Shown: positions 8,013 to 14,562, counted from the first letter of the stretch. The stretch is 14,562 nucleotides of DNA from Nitrospirota bacterium (GCA_011052055.1 DRJW01000326.1:1-14562), one strand, 5' to 3'. The notes: generated by a model not told the origin, from the sequence alone. Made by a program: numbers and translations.

Positions 8013-9158
8013 TCAATACAATTCAGAAATGACATCTTCATAAAGTTTTTCATATCTAGAGATAATCGCGCCGATTGAGTATAGATTCATAATTCGCTGT
8101 CTTGCCGCCGCGCCCATTTCCTTTAACTTATCATGCTCCATGGATAGTAAGCTGTCCCACGCATTGGCCATCGCCGATGAGTCGCGAGTGTTTACGACTA
8201 CCCCGCAAGGTCCGAGCATCTTTCGCATATCACCCGTATCTGTAACTACACATGGAATTTCGCAAGCCATCGCCTCGCCTACTACGTTGGGAAAACCTTC
8301 GCTGTATGAGGAGCATGTGGCCAAATCAAATCCTGCGGTAATGTCAGGAATATCATCCCGCTCCCCAAGAAGATTTATTGATGTGGCCATACCCTCATGG
8401 CTGATTTGTCTGGCGATATCGGCATTGTTATTGTCAACGCCCGCGCCCGCCAGAACGAAATGCGCGTCTTTTCTTTTTTTGAGCAATTGAGAGGCCGCCG
8501 AAAGGAAAGTAGAATGATCTTTCATCGGATGGTAACGCGCGACAAGGCCGATAATGTTTTTATCAGCGCCTATGTTTAAATCAGCGCGCAGTTTGATTCG
8601 CGCCGATTCTGACGGTTTGAAAGCATCGGTATCAAAGCCGTTTGGAATCACCTGCCAGGACGCCGGATTATATCCCAGGCTCTCATGAAATCTTTTTCCA
8701 TACTCGGAATTGACAATTACGGATTTTGGTAACCGTGATAGTTTTGCAAGTATATGGATCAACCAAAATAGTGATCGTGGGTGATCTGCAGGATCCAGAT
8801 CGGCGCCTCGTATGTTCCATAATACTGGAGCGCGTCTGGTCATTTTGGAAACTAACAAACCAGTAAAATCAGCGTGATATAGCCATGTCTGGATGATGTC
8901 TGGCTTTTCCTTGAGTATGGTTAATAATAATTTTATAAAACCAAAAGGAGCTTTGCGAAGAGGCCTTATTCCCAAAGATATGACAGGGATCCCCGCGTCT
9001 TTGATTAATCCTCCAAGCATAGTTTCGGCGGTAGCCATAGACATCACAACATTCTCAAACCGTGACTTATCCATATTCAAAACCAGCTTGGCAAGCATCG
9101 TCTCGGCTCCGCCCGTATCCAGCCCGGTTATTAGATGAGTTATTTTAATTTTACTCAT
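8013..9158 (-). CDS. GT4-family glycosyltransferase
   Basis: A 381-residue GT-B enzyme expected to transfer a sugar from a nucleotide donor to a lipid-linked or growing glycan at the cytoplasmic membrane face. The acceptor domain opens with ITHLITGLDTGGAETML (6-22), including the glycine-rich GGAE turn. The donor domain shows VARYHPMKDH with Arg208 and Lys213, and the EX7E pair Glu287/Glu295 in SEGFPNVVGEAMA. Length and motifs are intact. Its ATG lies exactly at the edge of an inverted-repeat element: the A of ATG is the element's last base (or part of a 4-bp duplication), and AGAGGA at 9163-9168 (minus strand) serves as a Shine-Dalgarno four bases upstream. Without the element the start would overlap the preceding stop as ATGA. 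Donor and acceptor sugars cannot be deduced. Confidence 0.92.
   Translation of the reverse strand: MSKIKITHLITGLDTGGAETMLAKLVLNMDKSRFENVVMSMATAETMLGGLIKDAGIPVISLGIRPLRKAPFGFIKLLLTILKEKPDIIQTWLYHADFTGLLVSKMTRRAPVLWNIRGADLDPADHPRSLFWLIHILAKLSRLPKSVIVNSEYGKRFHESLGYNPASWQVIPNGFDTDAFKPSESARIKLRADLNIGADKNIIGLVARYHPMKDHSTFLSAASQLLKKRKDAHFVLAGAGVDNNNADIARQISHEGMATSINLLGERDDIPDITAGFDLATCSSYSEGFPNVVGEAMACEIPCVVTDTGDMRKMLGPCGVVVNTRDSSAMANAWDSLLSMEHDKLKEMGAAARQRIMNLYSIGAIISRYEKLYEDVISELY
9155..9157. repeat. Target-site duplication TCA, left side of copy A
   Basis: The TCA here matches TCA at 9335-9337 on the other side of the element. On the minus strand it reads TGA, forming the TGA of the downstream gene's ATGA start. 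Deleting the element plus one copy restores an ATGA stop/start overlap. Three bases alone are weak evidence, but the restored junction and the matching TNA form at copy B support it. Confidence 0.65.
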
Positions 9159-9162
9159 GGGG

Positions 9163-9168
9163 TCCTCT
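9163..9168 (-). promoter_or_regulatory. Shine-Dalgarno-like AGAGGA supplied by the element end
   Basis: On the minus strand the element ends AGAGGACCCC and then ATG, giving a purine-rich AGAGGA four bases before the start codon of the GT4 gene at 8013-9158. The empty site would have relied on ATGA coupling, with no comparable motif in the preceding bases. Most other genes in this operon lack a strong Shine-Dalgarno, which makes this one stand out. Function is inferred from position. Confidence 0.6.
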
Positions 9169-9277
9169 AATAATTGCTTTCACAGCGAAAACGAGCGAAA
9201 AGTCGTCAGGCAAGGCGGCGAGATAAAATATCCGCAAGCGTAGTAATAACTGCGCTGAGGACGATTTTGACTCGCCA

Positions 9278-9297
9278 ACAAAGCATGGCGGCTTTGT
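9278..9297. repeat. Hairpin inside the copy A-specific segment
   Basis: ACAAAGC at 9278-9284 and GCTTTGT at 9291-9297 form a perfect 7-bp stem with a 6-base loop. An overlapping alternative, CGGCT/AGCCG, spans 9289-9302. It is present only in copy A, so it belongs to the segment missing from copy B. No run of T follows on either strand, so it is not called a terminator. Confidence 0.5.
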
Positions 9298-9334
9298 AGC
9301 CGATTGTAGCAGAAATGGATTATTAGAGGCCCCA

Positions 9335-9337
9335 TCA
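9335..9337. repeat. Target-site duplication TCA, right side of copy A
   Basis: Second copy of the TCA repeat. On the minus strand it is the TGA stop codon of the upstream GT4 gene (9335-10432), so the insertion left that stop codon exactly intact. The following T makes a 4-bp TCAT reading possible. Confidence 0.65.
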
Positions 9338-10432
9338 TACAAGTTTATCGATCAGCTTACTCCACGCTTCCATGATCTTATCTGCGCCTAACCTCTCTGT
9401 TATTTTCCTCGCTTCTTTGGCAAGAGTTTCGCGATGGTCATTGTCGTTAATGAGCGCCTCCATAGCTTCGGCCAGCTTGTTGACGTCGCCTGTTGGGACA
9501 AGTATCCCGTTTTTGCCATTATCAATAATTTCAGCAGGCCAGTATAAGCAATCAAAACTTATTACCGGAAGCCCACATGCCATCGCTTCGCACAGCGCGT
9601 TAGGAAAACCTTCAGTTGTTGATGACAAAACAAATAAATCAGCTTTTAACAACGCTTCAGTAGGATCATTTGTTATTCCCGGAAATTGAACTGCATCCGA
9701 TAGCTTCAGTTCGTCCATGGCCCCTTCTAGCTGACCCCGCAAGGGCCCATCGCCGTAAATGACAAGGCTCCAGTCATTATGATGAGCCCGTATCCTGGAA
9801 AAAGCGTTAAGCAACAGGTCATAACCCTTCTCTTCCACCAGCCTTCCCAGGCTGACGATGGTTTTTTTTTGTTTAATCGTAACTTTAAAGTCTTGCTTAC
9901 TATCTTTAACGTAGCTGACAGGATTAGGTATAACCGCGCATTTCTTTTTTATAATACCGGAGAAATTATCCTTTGAAGCTTCACTTTGCAATATTATCTT
10001 GTCGGCGATTGGATAAACAACGCTCCGCAGTAGCTTCCATATAATGCTGTTTGGATACACCTTTGGATTCGCTCTTTCAGAAACAATAACTGGAAAAGAG
10101 AGGCCGACCGTCGAAATAATACTCAATATGTTGGTTTCAGTCATAAATGATATCAATATATCTGGAGCAAGCGTTTTCAATGTTTTTCTGATCGCGAATA
10201 TTCTTCTGGCATTATTGATGACGGCCTCAAATGGATTTTTTGATGACCGCCCGGCCGCAAGGCCAACTACTTTTATGCTGGAGTCCAACTTGAAAAAGGA
10301 ATTAATTGAAGATACGCTCAAGGTGAGAATTGTAACCTCATGGCCCTTCCCCGCCCAATGGTTGGCCATGTTGGTTATTACGCGCTCCGCGCCACCCTGC
10401 GAAAGAGTTGAGATTGTAAAGGCAAGCTTCAT
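9335..10432 (-). CDS. GT4-family glycosyltransferase
   Basis: A 365-residue GT-B enzyme. The N-terminus FTISTLSQGGAERVITNMA (5-23) and the late FDCLYWPAEII segment (293-303) resemble the AmsD/PglH-like branch of GT4, which often adds hexose or N-acetylhexosamine to lipid-linked oligosaccharides; this assignment is tentative. Donor-domain residues: Arg197 and Lys202 in GRLVEEKGYD, and the EX7E pair Glu274/Glu282 in TEGFPNALCEAMACGLPV. The ATG start lies 19 bases after the stop of the GT2 gene. The TGA stop coincides with one side of the duplication around element copy A; before that insertion this stop overlapped the start of the next gene as ATGA, implying tight coupling of the two glycosyltransferases. 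Complete and without broken motifs. Confidence 0.92.
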   Translation of the reverse strand: MKLAFTISTLSQGGAERVITNMANHWAGKGHEVTILTLSVSSINSFFKLDSSIKVVGLAAGRSSKNPFEAVINNARRIFAIRKTLKTLAPDILISFMTETNILSIISTVGLSFPVIVSERANPKVYPNSIIWKLLRSVVYPIADKIILQSEASKDNFSGIIKKKCAVIPNPVSYVKDSKQDFKVTIKQKKTIVSLGRLVEEKGYDLLLNAFSRIRAHHNDWSLVIYGDGPLRGQLEGAMDELKLSDAVQFPGITNDPTEALLKADLFVLSSTTEGFPNALCEAMACGLPVISFDCLYWPAEIIDNGKNGILVPTGDVNKLAEAMEALINDNDHRETLAKEARKITERLGADKIMEAWSKLIDKLV

Positions 10433-10451
10433 AGAAGCCGGTTGAGGAATA

Positions 10452-11549
10452 TTACCGGAGGGTAAAGCGCTTTAGTCGTTGGAATAGCGCCCGTCCGCAA
10501 TCGCCGAATAGCATAAGAATCGTGATGCGGACTATGGGAAGGCTGAAGATAATACCTGGGTTTAAGGTTATAGCCCTGGCGAACAATCGCAAGGCTCCTA
10601 AACGGTCTTTCGTTAGCGTCCTATATGCGACCATAGATTGCTGAGATGCGATGGTTTTTCTAAAACTGGCGGATTCAAGGCTTTCGGGATATACGTTTTT
10701 ATATCTGGACAAAACCGTATCAAAAACGCCCATGAATTCGGCGCAATTAGTCTCATCCACACCTTCTACAAACAACCGGAGAGCTTTGGCGTCGCTTTCA
10801 GAAAATATGTCTTTTCCAAAAAGCGCGTCCAGATTTCGTTTGATAATGGTAATGTTTTCGGTTTTAGATATTTCTTTCTTTTTTGAATTGAAATCCAGTG
10901 ATCCGATGAGCGAACTTGTATGAACCCGGTACTTTATTAAATATTCCGGCAACACCGCTACCGCGTATTTTTCCGCGACTCTGGACCACAAATCATAGTC
11001 ACCACACCAGTCGGATAGTTTATATCCTCCATACTCGTTAAGGATGATATGTTTTCTATACATCACCGATGTATGGACAAAGGGGTTGTCAAAAAGAAAA
11101 TACCACTTAACCCCCGTTGAACCCGACGGTTTGGCAAAACGCGCCTCATAGATCGGTCGACCGTTTTCATCCATTTCTTTGGCGAGCGATCCCAGTAAGG
11201 CGACATTTTCATTGGAGGACATGAAAGCTACCTGCCGCCCTAACCTCTCTGGATGGCTAATATCATCCGCGTCCTGCCGCGCTATCAGGTCGTGGGATGA
11301 GATTTCAAGCCCCTTGTTCAAAGTAGCTATCATGCCAAGATTGGATTCATTCTCAATGAATCTGATTCTGGGATCGTTATATGAATTAACTATATCTCCC
11401 GAATCATCTGTTGAGCCGTCATTGATAATTAAATATTCGAAATTGTCATACGCTTGGCCAAGTATGCCTTCAATGCTCGCCCTAAGATATTCGCCAGCGT
11501 TATAGACAGGCATCAATACAGTAACAGGAGGCTCCGAACGGTTGTTCAT
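10452..11549 (-). CDS. GT2-family glycosyltransferase
   Basis: A GT-A fold inverting glycosyltransferase, 365 residues from the chosen ATG. VTVLMPVYNAGEYL opens the domain near residue 9; NDGSTDD lies at 43-49; the metal/nucleotide-binding DADD is at 93-96; GDYDLW at 183-188 is the usual acceptor/catalytic region; and YRVHTSS follows at 207-213. The C-terminal end (about 315-360) is hydrophobic and basic and may rest on the membrane. A TTG at 11567 would add six residues (MPYKLD), but I prefer the ATG at 11549: it begins just before conserved GT2 sequence, and in the pre-insertion arrangement it would sit 7 bases after the upstream stop. Neither start has a strong Shine-Dalgarno. Element copy B lies just upstream. 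Sugar specificity is unknown. Confidence 0.9.
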   Translation of the reverse strand: MNNRSEPPVTVLMPVYNAGEYLRASIEGILGQAYDNFEYLIINDGSTDDSGDIVNSYNDPRIRFIENESNLGMIATLNKGLEISSHDLIARQDADDISHPERLGRQVAFMSSNENVALLGSLAKEMDENGRPIYEARFAKPSGSTGVKWYFLFDNPFVHTSVMYRKHIILNEYGGYKLSDWCGDYDLWSRVAEKYAVAVLPEYLIKYRVHTSSLIGSLDFNSKKKEISKTENITIIKRNLDALFGKDIFSESDAKALRLFVEGVDETNCAEFMGVFDTVLSRYKNVYPESLESASFRKTIASQQSMVAYRTLTKDRLGALRLFARAITLNPGIIFSLPIVRITILMLFGDCGRALFQRLKRFTLR

Positions 11550-11574
11550 ATCCAATTTATACGGCAATCAATCT

Positions 11575-11577
11575 TAA
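11575..11577. repeat. Target-site duplication TAA, left side of copy B
   Basis: Matches the TAA at 11705-11707. On the minus strand it reads TTA and resumes the old frame of the tandem glycosyltransferase: TTA AGA TTG ATT GCC GTA TAA, ending at 11557. This supports a 3-bp duplication of the TNA type, as at copy A. Confidence 0.68.
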
Positions 11578-11704
11578 GGGAACCTCTAAAAATCCATTTC
11601 CGCTACAATGTAGTTACTACTACGCTTGTGGCTATTTTGTCTCGTCGCCTCGCCTGACGACTTTTCGCTCGATTTCGCCACGAAAGCGCTTTTTAGAGGT
11701 TCCC
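11578..11704 (+). mobile_element. MITE-like inverted-repeat element, copy B (about 127 bp)
   Basis: The terminal inverted repeats are perfect over 15-16 bases: GGGAACCTCTAAAAA at 11578-11592 against its complement at 11690-11704 (an additional A/T pair at 11577/11705 also fits). A direct TAA flanks it at 11575-11577 and 11705-11707. Internally it matches copy A (opposite strand), with ATCCATTTCCGCTACAAT near one end and GCCTGACGACTTTTCGCTCG toward the other, and it lacks copy A's extra central 51 bases. It is non-coding and far too short for a transposase. The right end overlaps the 3' end of the tandem glycosyltransferase gene and provides its stop codon. As RNA, the ends could pair into a 15-bp stem between two genes of the operon. 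Confidence 0.85.
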
Positions 11705-13825
11705 TAAAACAATTTGCTTGCCGTATTCAATGGCCTCCATATACTTATCGACGATATCATCCATCGTGGGAAATGCTATACATTGCTGGAATGAATAGTA
11801 TTTGTTTCTTATCAGTTCAATCATTTCAGGAATCTGTGTTTGATCAGCCCAGCCAAGACCGCCCATCCCAACGATTTCGCGTGTGCCGCCACTGTCCACA
11901 TATATAACGGGCAATCCGCAAGCCAGCGCCTCAAGCACGGCGTTTGAAGCAGATTCCAAAACGCTGGCGAAGATATAGATGTCTGCGTATTTTAAATGTT
12001 GCGCTACTTCCTCCGATGGCACGGGAGGCAATTTATTTATATTCTTGAATTCCGCATCGCAATTTCCAACAAATGTATACTCGATATTTGAAAAATCCAG
12101 ATTTTTGTCAAGCCATACATAAATATCTCTACCCTTCTTCACGTTCGCCGACCAGGCAGTGGTAATCAATCTCAATTTTCTGTTATGTGAAAAAGGCGAT
12201 TTCCCCTCCATATTAAAAGTGTCAGCATCGACTGAATTTCTAATAATGTTGGGGCGCGCAGGTTTGTAACCAATATCCAGGCATCCCCGCATACTATATA
12301 ATGACTGGAATAAAGTGACATCCATATATTTGTTGACCGCAAATACTATGTCGTCATTTAGCTCAGGTTCAGTATCTCTATAACGGGAAATGGGGCCGTC
12401 AATTCTATGAGCGAATACGCTTTCGGGAAATTGGCGCTTCAACTCATCCATTAAATTGTAATCGAACCAGATGGAGTTGAATATGTGAGCGTCACTTTTT
12501 CTTTTCCAGTCATTCCTCAAAGTAATCACACCACGTCTTCCGAGCCACTTCTCCAGAGCCAGGAAAAATTGATTCGCTCCTCCATAAGGGGGTGGTTGAA
12601 AGTTGTTCCATAAAGTAACTACCATTTGATTACTTTGTTTATTTTTAAAAGGACGATAAAGCATGCGCCGCGCAAACCGGAATATTCTCCTGGTTGCGCC
12701 GGTAACGGAAATACGTCTGTTTTCGGGATACAAGACAACATGGCGCTCTGGGCGATTATCATCAGGATTATTTCCCAATTTCCCGGCGACACGAGTATAG
12801 ATTCTGCGCAAAGCGGCTACGCATATTCTCTCCGATGAAAAATGCTCTAGCTTATCTTTTGACTCTGTTAATCTGGATCTGGCAAATCCTTGCTGAGCGT
12901 CTTTAACAATAAGCCGGGAGCCGGATGACACATCGTCGAATAATAGTTGTTTCGGCAAAACATCTTCCGCTATGCCGACCCGTGTGCTGATTATCGGAAC
13001 GCCGGTAAGCGAACATTCCATCAAAGCCCTTGGAGCGCCCTCCCACCTGCTTGGCGCCACCTGCAGATCACAAAGACGGTAAAGAAGCTTGAGTGTCTTG
13101 CTTGGAAGTATATTTACTGGATAGTCATCGCCTTCAATTAATTTACCGTAAAAACGAAATGGAACACCTGCGGCTTTCAACTCTCTTCGAAGCCAATGTC
13201 TTCTGGGGCCAGCTAAGAGCACAATTATTTCACGATCTTTGATTAGTGACGACGCTTCTTTGATAATCGCCAGAAAAATATCAGCTCCTTTTTGTGGTTT
13301 CGTATGTCTGGTGTCGGCGCCAAGCGAGTCTCTAAAAAAATTGCCGATCACATAGGCTCCTGCTGGAATATTAAGCTCCGATCGTATTTCTGATAATTTA
13401 AGATCATCGTTATCCTTTATTTCATAACCTTTAGAGTCATAAGGATATGGAGCCAAAAAGCTTTTATCATCAAACCCTATTGAACGAAGCTCGTTTAACG
13501 CCTGGTTTCCCTGGGCGATAAGCGCTACCGACTTTTGCATAAGGGGATACATTTTAGGAAGCTCCAGCATCCGGGATGGAGCGTTTGAAAAGGAGAGCAC
13601 GATGGCGGGAAGATTCTCGTCAGCCTTTTCATCCCATCTCATGGCTGTGTTATCCGGCCAAACGGAGTGAATAACGTCAGCTTCCGATTCATACTCCACT
13701 ACTTCGCATATCTTGCTTAAATTTTCTTTCGCTAACCGCGCTTCCGTGTCCAGCGCCCATCCATGGTCATCGCTTCCTACCACGCATACGCGTAATGCTC
13801 GCCCGGAGTAGTGTATCTTTTTCAT
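11693..13825 (-). CDS. Tandem fusion of two GT-B (GT4-like) glycosyltransferases
   Basis: At 710 residues it is about twice the length of a single GT4 enzyme. Domain 1 (about 10-350) has NFFRDSLGADTRHTKPQKGAD at 162-182, LLAGPRRHW at 203-211, and the EX7E pair Glu262/Glu270 in WEGAPRALMEC. A basic linker follows (about 355-398). Domain 2 (about 400-700) starts with WNNFQPPPYGGANQF at 406-420, has AHRIDGPISRY at 472-482 and NSVDADTF at 530-537, and its own EX7E pair Glu624/Glu632 in LESASNAVLEALACGLPV. Both catalytic pairs are kept, so two sequential transfers by one chain are plausible (inference). The ATG lies 17 bases after the upstream gene's stop. The last three residues (GNL) and stop come from element copy B; the ancestral tail would have read RLIAV before TAA at 11557. 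Confidence 0.88.
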   Translation of the reverse strand: MKKIHYSGRALRVCVVGSDDHGWALDTEARLAKENLSKICEVVEYESEADVIHSVWPDNTAMRWDEKADENLPAIVLSFSNAPSRMLELPKMYPLMQKSVALIAQGNQALNELRSIGFDDKSFLAPYPYDSKGYEIKDNDDLKLSEIRSELNIPAGAYVIGNFFRDSLGADTRHTKPQKGADIFLAIIKEASSLIKDREIIVLLAGPRRHWLRRELKAAGVPFRFYGKLIEGDDYPVNILPSKTLKLLYRLCDLQVAPSRWEGAPRALMECSLTGVPIISTRVGIAEDVLPKQLLFDDVSSGSRLIVKDAQQGFARSRLTESKDKLEHFSSERICVAALRRIYTRVAGKLGNNPDDNRPERHVVLYPENRRISVTGATRRIFRFARRMLYRPFKNKQSNQMVVTLWNNFQPPPYGGANQFFLALEKWLGRRGVITLRNDWKRKSDAHIFNSIWFDYNLMDELKRQFPESVFAHRIDGPISRYRDTEPELNDDIVFAVNKYMDVTLFQSLYSMRGCLDIGYKPARPNIIRNSVDADTFNMEGKSPFSHNRKLRLITTAWSANVKKGRDIYVWLDKNLDFSNIEYTFVGNCDAEFKNINKLPPVPSEEVAQHLKYADIYIFASVLESASNAVLEALACGLPVIYVDSGGTREIVGMGGLGWADQTQIPEMIELIRNKYYSFQQCIAFPTMDDIVDKYMEAIEYGKQIVLGNL
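11705..11707. repeat. Target-site duplication TAA, right side of copy B
   Basis: On the minus strand this is the TTA leucine codon four codons before the present stop of the tandem glycosyltransferase. The element begins immediately after it with GGG AAC CTC TAA. Confidence 0.68.
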
Positions 13826-13842
13826 TCGTCAGGTTATGCCTG

Positions 13843-14562
13843 TTAATCGACGTTTAAAATATCTTCAAATACACGTTTGTGCTGATTAAGCCATATTGCT
13901 TTGTCAAATCTTCTGATTGCAAGCTCCCTTGCATTCTGGCTATATCGGTCTCGTTGATTCATTATCTTTTCTACAGCATCCGCTAACTGGGTGACTTCTG
14001 GAGCATGATCTTTTTCCCAATCCATGGGAACATCCACTAAAATACCAGCGCCCGGAGCTACAAGCTCCGGCATGCCTCCGCTATTGGACCCTACAACAGG
14101 AAGGCCGCAGGACATCGCCTCTATTACAACGTTGGGACATGGGTCGTTATATTTTGTGTGAAGAAGCAGATGAGCGTTGGAATAAATATCTGACGCTTCC
14201 TCTCGCGTGTAAGTGAGCTGTATTTTTGCTTCCCGCTCGATACCCAGAAGCTTCATATATTCCATAATATCTTTATACGGATCGTCGGAGCCGGGCCATA
14301 ATAAACCACCGGCAATAGTGATATGAACTTTACAGCCTCGTTTTTTTAATTCTGCGACTGTATCCAGCGCAGACGTAACTCTATAGCGGCGCAAATTGTT
14401 GCCGGCGCAAAGTAACCGCCACTCGCCAAACGATTGGTTCTTTTCAGGGGGGGTAAACACGCCGGTATCTACATAGTTATACGCGATCTCCCATGGACAA
14501 TCGACTGCCCCAAGATACTTGTCGGCTGACTCCCGGCAGAATTCACTCTGATAAAAGACATA
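13843..14562 (-). CDS. GT4-type glycosyltransferase, C-terminal 239 residues (5' end outside window)
   Basis: The frame is open to the right edge of the window: codons before the GTG at 14460 read YVFYQSEFCRESADKYLG and on to YVDTGVFTPP, typical of the hinge before a GT4 donor domain, so that GTG is internal and the true start lies outside. About 110-150 residues should be missing. Visible landmarks: LLCAGNN with following Arg residues near 50-60, ITIAGGLLWPG near 81-91, and HTKYNDPCPNVVIEAMSCGLPVV at 135-157. Here the first Glu of the usual EX7E pair is Asp140, with Glu148 kept; the DPCPNVVIEA form recurs in some GT4 branches, so it is not necessarily inactive. The stop is 17 bases before the tandem glycosyltransferase, and it is the first visible gene of the run. 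Confidence 0.9.
   Translation of the reverse strand, partial: YVFYQSEFCRESADKYLGAVDCPWEIAYNYVDTGVFTPPEKNQSFGEWRLLCAGNNLRRYRVTSALDTVAELKKRGCKVHITIAGGLLWPGSDDPYKDIMEYMKLLGIEREAKIQLTYTREEASDIYSNAHLLLHTKYNDPCPNVVIEAMSCGLPVVGSNSGGMPELVAPGAGILVDVPMDWEKDHAPEVTQLADAVEKIMNQRDRYSQNARELAIRRFDKAIWLNQHKRVFEDILNVD

Larger units (their letters stand above)
9158..9334 (-). mobile_element. MITE-like inverted-repeat element, copy A (about 177 bp)
   Basis: Non-coding element between two glycosyltransferase genes. The ends are imperfect inverted repeats: TGGGGTCCTCTAATAAT at 9158-9174 against the complement of ATTATTAGAGGCCCCA at 9319-9334, differing by one inserted base. It is flanked by a direct TCA at 9155-9157 and 9335-9337 (TCAT if a 4-bp duplication is read instead). 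Read on the minus strand it aligns with copy B at both ends, sharing the segment GCCTGACGACTTTTCGCTCG, but has about 51 extra internal bases (9252-9302) that contain a hairpin ACAAAGC/GCTTTGT (9278-9284 and 9291-9297). There is no room for a transposase, so it would need to be mobilised in trans; a TNA duplication is typical of some IS5-family groups. The 63-codon frame across it is only the element read through. Confidence 0.82.

Noticed and set aside
9151..9342. 63-codon minus-strand frame between the two GT4 genes
   Set aside because: It lies almost wholly within inverted-repeat element copy A and has no recognisable domain. A similar peptide string (PDDFSL..A.KA) also appears in copy B on the other strand, so it is element sequence read through, not a gene.
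10044..10445. 133-codon plus-strand frame antisense to a GT4 gene
   Set aside because: It looks hydrophobic, but the minus frame has full GT4 motifs and operon context.
11565..11567. TTG as the start of the GT2 gene
   Set aside because: An in-frame ATG 18 bases further on fits better; the element's AGAGG lies 15 bases from the TTG, too far for normal use. Not fully excluded.
11626..11907. 93-codon plus-strand frame across copy B and the tandem glycosyltransferase
   Set aside because: Half of it is the element and the rest is antisense to a well-supported coding region.
14458..14460. GTG as the start of the rightmost glycosyltransferase
   Set aside because: The frame continues upstream without a stop to the window edge and encodes conserved GT4 hinge sequence, so the GTG is an internal Val codon.

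Overview
The window looks like a piece of a chromosome from a Gram-negative bacterium of moderate GC content. I cannot name the species. A sucrose synthase next to a two-domain sucrose-phosphate synthase/phosphatase and a PfkB-type sugar kinase is an arrangement known from some proteobacterial chemolithotrophs (for example Nitrosomonas- and Acidithiobacillus-type genomes) and a few deep-branching Gram-negative groups. That is a hint to lifestyle, not an identification.

Layout. At the left edge, on the plus strand, is the 3' part of a glutamate dehydrogenase gene (2-961, start outside the window). Everything from 1003 to the right edge is on the minus strand and reads as one long run of genes, with gaps of 0 to 19 bases except where two small repeat elements sit. 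In transcription order (right to left) these are: a GT4-type glycosyltransferase cut by the window edge (13843-14562); a tandem fusion of two GT-B glycosyltransferases (11693-13825); a GT2 glycosyltransferase (10452-11549); two GT4 glycosyltransferases (9335-10432 and 8013-9158); a membrane-anchored SGNH-hydrolase-like protein (6857-7996); a PfkB fructokinase (5953-6867); sucrose-phosphate synthase fused to a phosphatase (3808-5952); sucrose synthase (1414-3792); and a small four-helix membrane protein (1003-1398). No promoter, terminator, RNA gene or CRISPR array was recognised, and no gene-free stretch reaches 300 bases.

How the genes work together. The upstream half looks like part of a surface-polysaccharide or glycoconjugate cluster: several glycosyltransferases plus a periplasm-facing SGNH enzyme that could add or remove acyl groups. 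The downstream half is a closed sucrose cycle. SPS/SPP makes sucrose from NDP-glucose and fructose-6-phosphate, sucrose synthase splits it back to NDP-glucose and fructose, and fructokinase returns fructose to the phosphate pool. The two halves are joined by an 11-base overlap between the SGNH and fructokinase genes, so sucrose turnover may be co-expressed with, and may supply NDP-glucose to, glycan assembly. That link is inference.

Most unusual feature. Two related short inverted-repeat elements (about 177 and 127 bp, opposite orientations, no room for a transposase) sit at gene junctions of this operon. Each is flanked by a 3-bp TNA duplication. Removing the first in silico restores a textbook 4-bp ATGA stop/start overlap between two glycosyltransferase genes. 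As it stands, the element supplies both a Shine-Dalgarno-like AGAGGA and the A of the downstream ATG. The second has replaced the last codons of the tandem glycosyltransferase with its own end, including the stop codon; removing it restores a slightly longer C-terminus and a 7-base gap to the next gene. These look like non-autonomous MITE-type insertions that left every reading frame usable.
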